Source of the DNA: SYOC01 sp035575235
GTDB lineage: Bacteria; Desulfobacterota; Binatia; Bin18
Length of the DNA: 7,021 nucleotides
Direction: 5' to 3'
Assembly (NCBI GenBank): GCA_035575235.1
Contig: DATLYA010000050.1
Span: 1-7,021 of the forward strand
Shown here: positions 4,950 to 7,021 of the stretch, in pieces
Position numbering within the stretch: position 1 is the stretch's first letter
Layout: each line of letters opens with the position of its first letter
The notes under the pieces: model-generated
The model's database searches: none
What the model was told of the DNA's origin: nothing
Seen by the model: the letters and a program-made list of their open reading frames with translations, nothing else
Program-made: the position numbers and the translations under genes

Positions 4950-5747
4950 TTATGCGGCCAGCGTATCTTTCTGCTGTTGTTCAGCCTGCTCGATGCTGGC
5001 CTTAAGCTTAGACACCACTTCACGAATTTGCGTGGGCGGCCGTGGAACGGGGTTCGCTTCGAGCTCTATACCTGCCTGTTTCTTCTCCACCAGCTCACGC
5101 ACCTGGCGCCAATAGGTATTATGATAGCGCTGAGGCTCAAAGGGGCGCGCCATGACGTTGATCAACTGTTCGGCTAACGCCAACTCATCCGTTCCTAACT
5201 GCGCAGCGTCTTCTGGAAACTTAAGGTCTTCTGGCCGGGAGAGTTCCTCGGCAAAATATAAGAGATGCAACAATAGCGCCTCGCCTTCAGGGCGAATCAC
5301 TGCCAAGCGTTCACGATCATACCAGGAAAATTTCGCGACGCCGGCCTTCTGTGTCCGCCGCAGCGCTTCCCTCAGTAAGACATAGAGCTCCTCACCGTCC
5401 TCATCCGGCGCTAAATAATATGGTTTCTCGAAAAAGCCGGGGGCGATCTCTTGTGGATCGACAAAATCCGTAATAGTAATGATCTTCATTGATTCGAGGT
5501 GAACGTTTTCCAGCTCCTCCTCCGTCAAGGGCACGTACCTGCCTTTTTCGAGCTCGTACCCACGCACGAGCTCGTTGTAATCAAGAAATTGATGACATTT
5601 ACGGCAGAGACGTTCTGTGGTGATGCGGCCGAGGTCTTCCCCGTGCAGGTAATGGAAGTTTGTCTCGCTCTTTTTGACGGCGGGGTACACTTTGACGGGA
5701 ATATTGACTAGACCAAAGCTAATAGCGCCGTTCCAAATAGATTTCAT
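4950..5747 (-). CDS. ku: Bacterial Ku protein (non-homologous end joining)
   Basis: A full-length 265-residue bacterial Ku. It opens with the family hallmark, MKSIWNGAISFGLVNIPVKV (1-20), which also fixes the start at 5747. Other family blocks are VRGYELEKGRYVPLTEEELE (61-80), IITITDFVDPQEI (89-101), FEKPYYLAP (106-114), LLREALRRTQKAGVAKF (124-140) and FEPQRYHNTYWRQVRELV (203-220). A CxxC (C48/C51), as in Bacillus Ku, lies in the LCRKC segment. The short C-terminal tail (VSKLKASIEQAEQQQK) matches the part known to recruit LigD. Bacterial Ku forms a homodimeric ring on broken DNA ends and brings in the ligase/polymerase LigD. No ligD is next to it here, so the partner must be encoded elsewhere. 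The ribosome binding site is weak (AGAG about 7 bases upstream). Divergent from the EEP-family gene. Confidence 0.97.
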   Translation of the reverse strand: MKSIWNGAISFGLVNIPVKVYPAVKKSETNFHYLHGEDLGRITTERLCRKCHQFLDYNELVRGYELEKGRYVPLTEEELENVHLESMKIITITDFVDPQEIAPGFFEKPYYLAPDEDGEELYVLLREALRRTQKAGVAKFSWYDRERLAVIRPEGEALLLHLLYFAEELSRPEDLKFPEDAAQLGTDELALAEQLINVMARPFEPQRYHNTYWRQVRELVEKKQAGIELEANPVPRPPTQIREVVSKLKASIEQAEQQQKDTLAA

Positions 5748-5761
5748 ATGTGTGCTCTTTT

Positions 5762-5781
5762 TCTCGCGCTGTATGGCGAGA
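5762..5781 (-). repeat. Hairpin in the ku leader
   Basis: TCTCGC (5762-5767) and GCGAGA (5776-5781) pair around an 8-base loop, 14 bases upstream of the ku start codon. It could affect translation of ku or bind a regulator of the divergent pair; the evidence is only the pairing. Confidence 0.25.
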
Positions 5782-5800
5782 CAGCAAATTCAGCAAGTCA

Positions 5801-5831
5801 TTGCCAACAAAATTAACTTGGCCACTATCAT
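5801..5831 (+). promoter_or_regulatory. Possible promoter of the EEP-family gene
   Basis: TTGCCA (5801-5806) and TATCAT (5826-5831) each match the sigma-70 consensus boxes at 5 of 6 positions, in the right place upstream of 5867. The 19-base spacer is longer than the usual 16-18, which lowers confidence. Confidence 0.35.
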
Positions 5832-5866
5832 ACCGTACTCCATGAGAGAGACAAGAGAAGCACTCC

Positions 5867-6637
5867 ATGAACGCGACCCCTGAACGCATTCGTATTGCGA
5901 CGTACAATATTCACAAGTGCCGCGGCCTGGATCGCCGCATCTCTCCCGCACGGATTGTCGAGGTCCTGCGCGAGATTGACGCTGACATTATTGCGCTGCA
6001 AGAAGTCATCTCCGTCTCCAACGGCGTGCGCGAGGCCGATCAAGCTCGCTTCATCGCCGAGGAATTAGGGTACGCCCACTGTCTTGGCGAAAACCGTCAA
6101 CTGCGCGGCGGCGCTTATGGCAACGTGGTGTTGACCCGTTTGTCGCTGCACGGCTGGCGTAATTACGACCTGAGCTGGCGCGGCTGGGAACGGCGCGGCT
6201 GTCTGCGCGCAGACATCGAACTGCCCAACCGCGCGCTTTTACATGTCTTCAATGTACACCTTGGGTTGGCGTTTACCGAACGTCGACACCAGGCGCGGCG
6301 GTTGGTCGGTCCGGACATTCTCTCAAACACCAGCCTCCAAGGCGCGCGCATTATGCTTGGAGACTTCAATGAGTGGACCCGCGGGCTTGCGTCCCGGCTC
6401 CTCGCCACGCACCTGGAGAGCGTCGACCTGCGCCACCATATTGGACGAACCAAGACGTATCCTGGCGTTTTGCCGGTGTTGCACTTAGACCACATTTACT
6501 TTGATTCCAGTCTACAACTTGAGCGCTTTATCATGCACCGTAGCCGCACAGCGCTGGTGGCTTCAGATCATGTGCCGCTCGTCGCGGAGTTTTCATTACA
6601 AGCCGAGGCAGAAGAAGCACTCATCGAGTCGGCGTAG
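5867..6637 (+). CDS. Endonuclease/exonuclease/phosphatase (EEP) family protein
   Basis: A 256-residue soluble protein with all motifs of the DNase I-like fold. Order: ATYNIHKC (11-18, metal-site N14), IIALQEV (41-47, catalytic E46), YGNVVLTR (84-91), FNVHLG (128-133, H131), MLGDFNEW (163-170, D166/N168), HLDHIYFD (206-213, D208) and ASDHVPLVAEF (232-242, D234/H235). The fold hydrolyses phosphodiester or phosphomonoester bonds with a divalent metal; members include exonuclease III, DNase I, sphingomyelinases and inositol phosphatases. The HKC after TYNI and the overall length resemble YbhP-like bacterial members, whose substrate is poorly known, so no substrate is assigned. No signal peptide is visible. 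The start at 5867 has only a weak purine-rich site (AGAGAAG). Divergent from ku with 119 bases between the starts, which allows co-regulation but does not prove a repair role. Confidence 0.93.
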   Translation: MNATPERIRIATYNIHKCRGLDRRISPARIVEVLREIDADIIALQEVISVSNGVREADQARFIAEELGYAHCLGENRQLRGGAYGNVVLTRLSLHGWRNYDLSWRGWERRGCLRADIELPNRALLHVFNVHLGLAFTERRHQARRLVGPDILSNTSLQGARIMLGDFNEWTRGLASRLLATHLESVDLRHHIGRTKTYPGVLPVLHLDHIYFDSSLQLERFIMHRSRTALVASDHVPLVAEFSLQAEAEEALIESA

Positions 6638-6662
6638 CTCCACGTCCGGCGTGGCGCTAGAC

Positions 6663-6701
6663 AAAAAAGAAAAGGGGCGGCCGGAGGGAGGGAGCCGCCC
6701 C
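6663..6701 (-). terminator. Strong minus-strand intrinsic terminator
   Basis: On the minus strand GGGGCGGC (6694-6701) pairs with GCCGCCCC (6674-6681) around a 12-base loop, then runs directly into TTTTCTTTTTT (6673-6663). This is a textbook Rho-independent terminator for a transcript coming from the right. In the plus direction there is no T run, so it does not serve the EEP gene by the usual mechanism. Confidence 0.85.
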
Positions 6702-6793
6702 GTCAACATGAGAAGAGGGAAGGAGGAGGAACCTCTTCTCACCGCTGTAATTGACTGATTACTTTCCTGTAGGACGCTGCCTACCTCTACAGG
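6663..6793 (-). ncRNA. Possible structured RNA or 3' untranslated region ending at the terminator
   Basis: In the minus direction three perfect stems follow one another: CCTGTAG/CTACAGG (6766-6772 with 6787-6793, 14-base loop), a 10-bp stem TGAGAAGAGG/CCTCTTCTCA (6709-6718 with 6732-6741, 13-base loop), and the terminator stem. The loops of the last two are pyrimidine-rich and contain CCTCC, complementary to Shine-Dalgarno sequences. That would suit a small regulatory RNA, but a long 3' end of a gene right of the window is as likely. I found no clear promoter. Confidence 0.25.
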
Positions 6794-6797
6794 TCAA

Positions 6798-6804
6798 GTG
6801 GAGG
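6798..6804 (+). promoter_or_regulatory. Candidate ribosome binding site before an edge-crossing frame
   Basis: GTGGAGG ends 6 bases before the ATG at 6811. It is the main support for a plus-strand gene beginning there. The same bases on the opposite strand are unremarkable. Confidence 0.35.
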
Positions 6805-6810
6805 CTTGTC

Positions 6811-7021
6811 ATGATCAGCGCTCTGCATGACGAAAGGGGCAAGAACCGCGCCAAGCACCGCGCGGGCGCAGGTCGCACGGCAGCGCACAATAGCATTTTC
6901 TCGCATGGCGCAAAAGAAGAGCGCGCCTGTCGTAAAACGCCGTGGTTTTGCCAACAGTGGTTGTCGCTGTTCGCTATGCGCTCGGCCTGCACCAACACTC
7001 CGATGCGACGGCTTGTGGCGG
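6811..7021 (+). CDS. Unrecognised partial open frame running off the right edge
   Basis: From ATG 6811 there are 70 codons without a stop up to the edge, reading MISALHDERGKNRAKHRAG at the start. A good ribosome binding site precedes it, and about 70 percent of third codon positions are G or C, higher than at the first and second positions. Against it: the sequence is rich in arginine, alanine and histidine, has no motif I know, and the minus strand also has an open frame (7020 to a stop at 6787-6789) better placed for the intrinsic terminator to its left. I cannot choose between a gene on either strand and none. Confidence 0.28.
   Translation, partial: MISALHDERGKNRAKHRAGAGRTAAHNSIFSHGAKEERACRKTPWFCQQWLSLFAMRSACTNTPMRRLVA

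Noticed and set aside
4544..5177. Plus-strand open frames between the methyltransferase and ku
   Set aside because: Arginine- and proline-rich translations without motifs; the right-hand ones run antisense into the ku 3' end.
5842..5883. 13-codon open frame overlapping the EEP start
   Set aside because: No ribosome binding site and no notable composition; an upstream regulatory peptide cannot be supported.
4831..6779. Shared 11-base word GTAGGACGCTG at 4831-4841 and 6769-6779
   Set aside because: No similarity extends beyond the word, so it is probably chance rather than a mobile-element boundary or attachment site.

Overview
The window looks like chromosomal DNA from a Gram-negative bacterium of moderately high GC content. 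Two proteins imply an outer membrane and a periplasm: an MlaC-type carrier with a signal peptide and an RlpA-like lipoprotein. A bacterial Ku protein adds non-homologous end joining. This mix fits several environmental lineages (for example Nitrospirota, NC10 or Desulfobacterota-like groups), but the sequence alone does not fix the phylum. Gene density is low: long gaps hold hairpins, repeats and decayed genes.

Layout. From 424 leftwards (minus strand) lies the 5' part of an mlaC-like gene. The 975-base gap 425-1399 has no convincing gene but holds a GC-rich hairpin with guanine runs, an adjacent imperfect duplication, and a candidate regulatory leader. An rlpA-like lipoprotein gene follows (1400-1924, plus). 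Next, 1925-2313 is non-coding and rich in hairpins. A glyoxalase/VOC-family gene (2314-2769, minus) has one in-frame TGA and otherwise an intact reading frame. At 2994-3354 (plus) there is a strong ribosome binding site and a start whose signal peptide becomes readable only after a one-base shift; this looks like a frameshifted secreted protein. A zinc-ribbon class I methyltransferase (3401-4483, plus) and a 466-base gap follow. Ku (4950-5747, minus) and an endonuclease/exonuclease/phosphatase-family protein (5867-6637, plus) are divergent around a 119-base gap. The right end has a clear minus-strand intrinsic terminator preceded by two more hairpins, and an ambiguous open frame running off the edge.

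Working together. MlaC (phospholipid traffic to and from the outer membrane) and RlpA (peptidoglycan and septum remodelling) are both envelope functions but are divergent and far apart. Ku and the EEP nuclease-fold protein could share a regulatory region; the usual Ku partner LigD is not in the window. I see no clear multi-gene novel system. The best second-look items are the nonsense codon in the VOC gene, the mutually exclusive hairpins before rlpA, the frameshifted secreted gene, and the minus-strand hairpin series with pyrimidine-rich loops at the right end.
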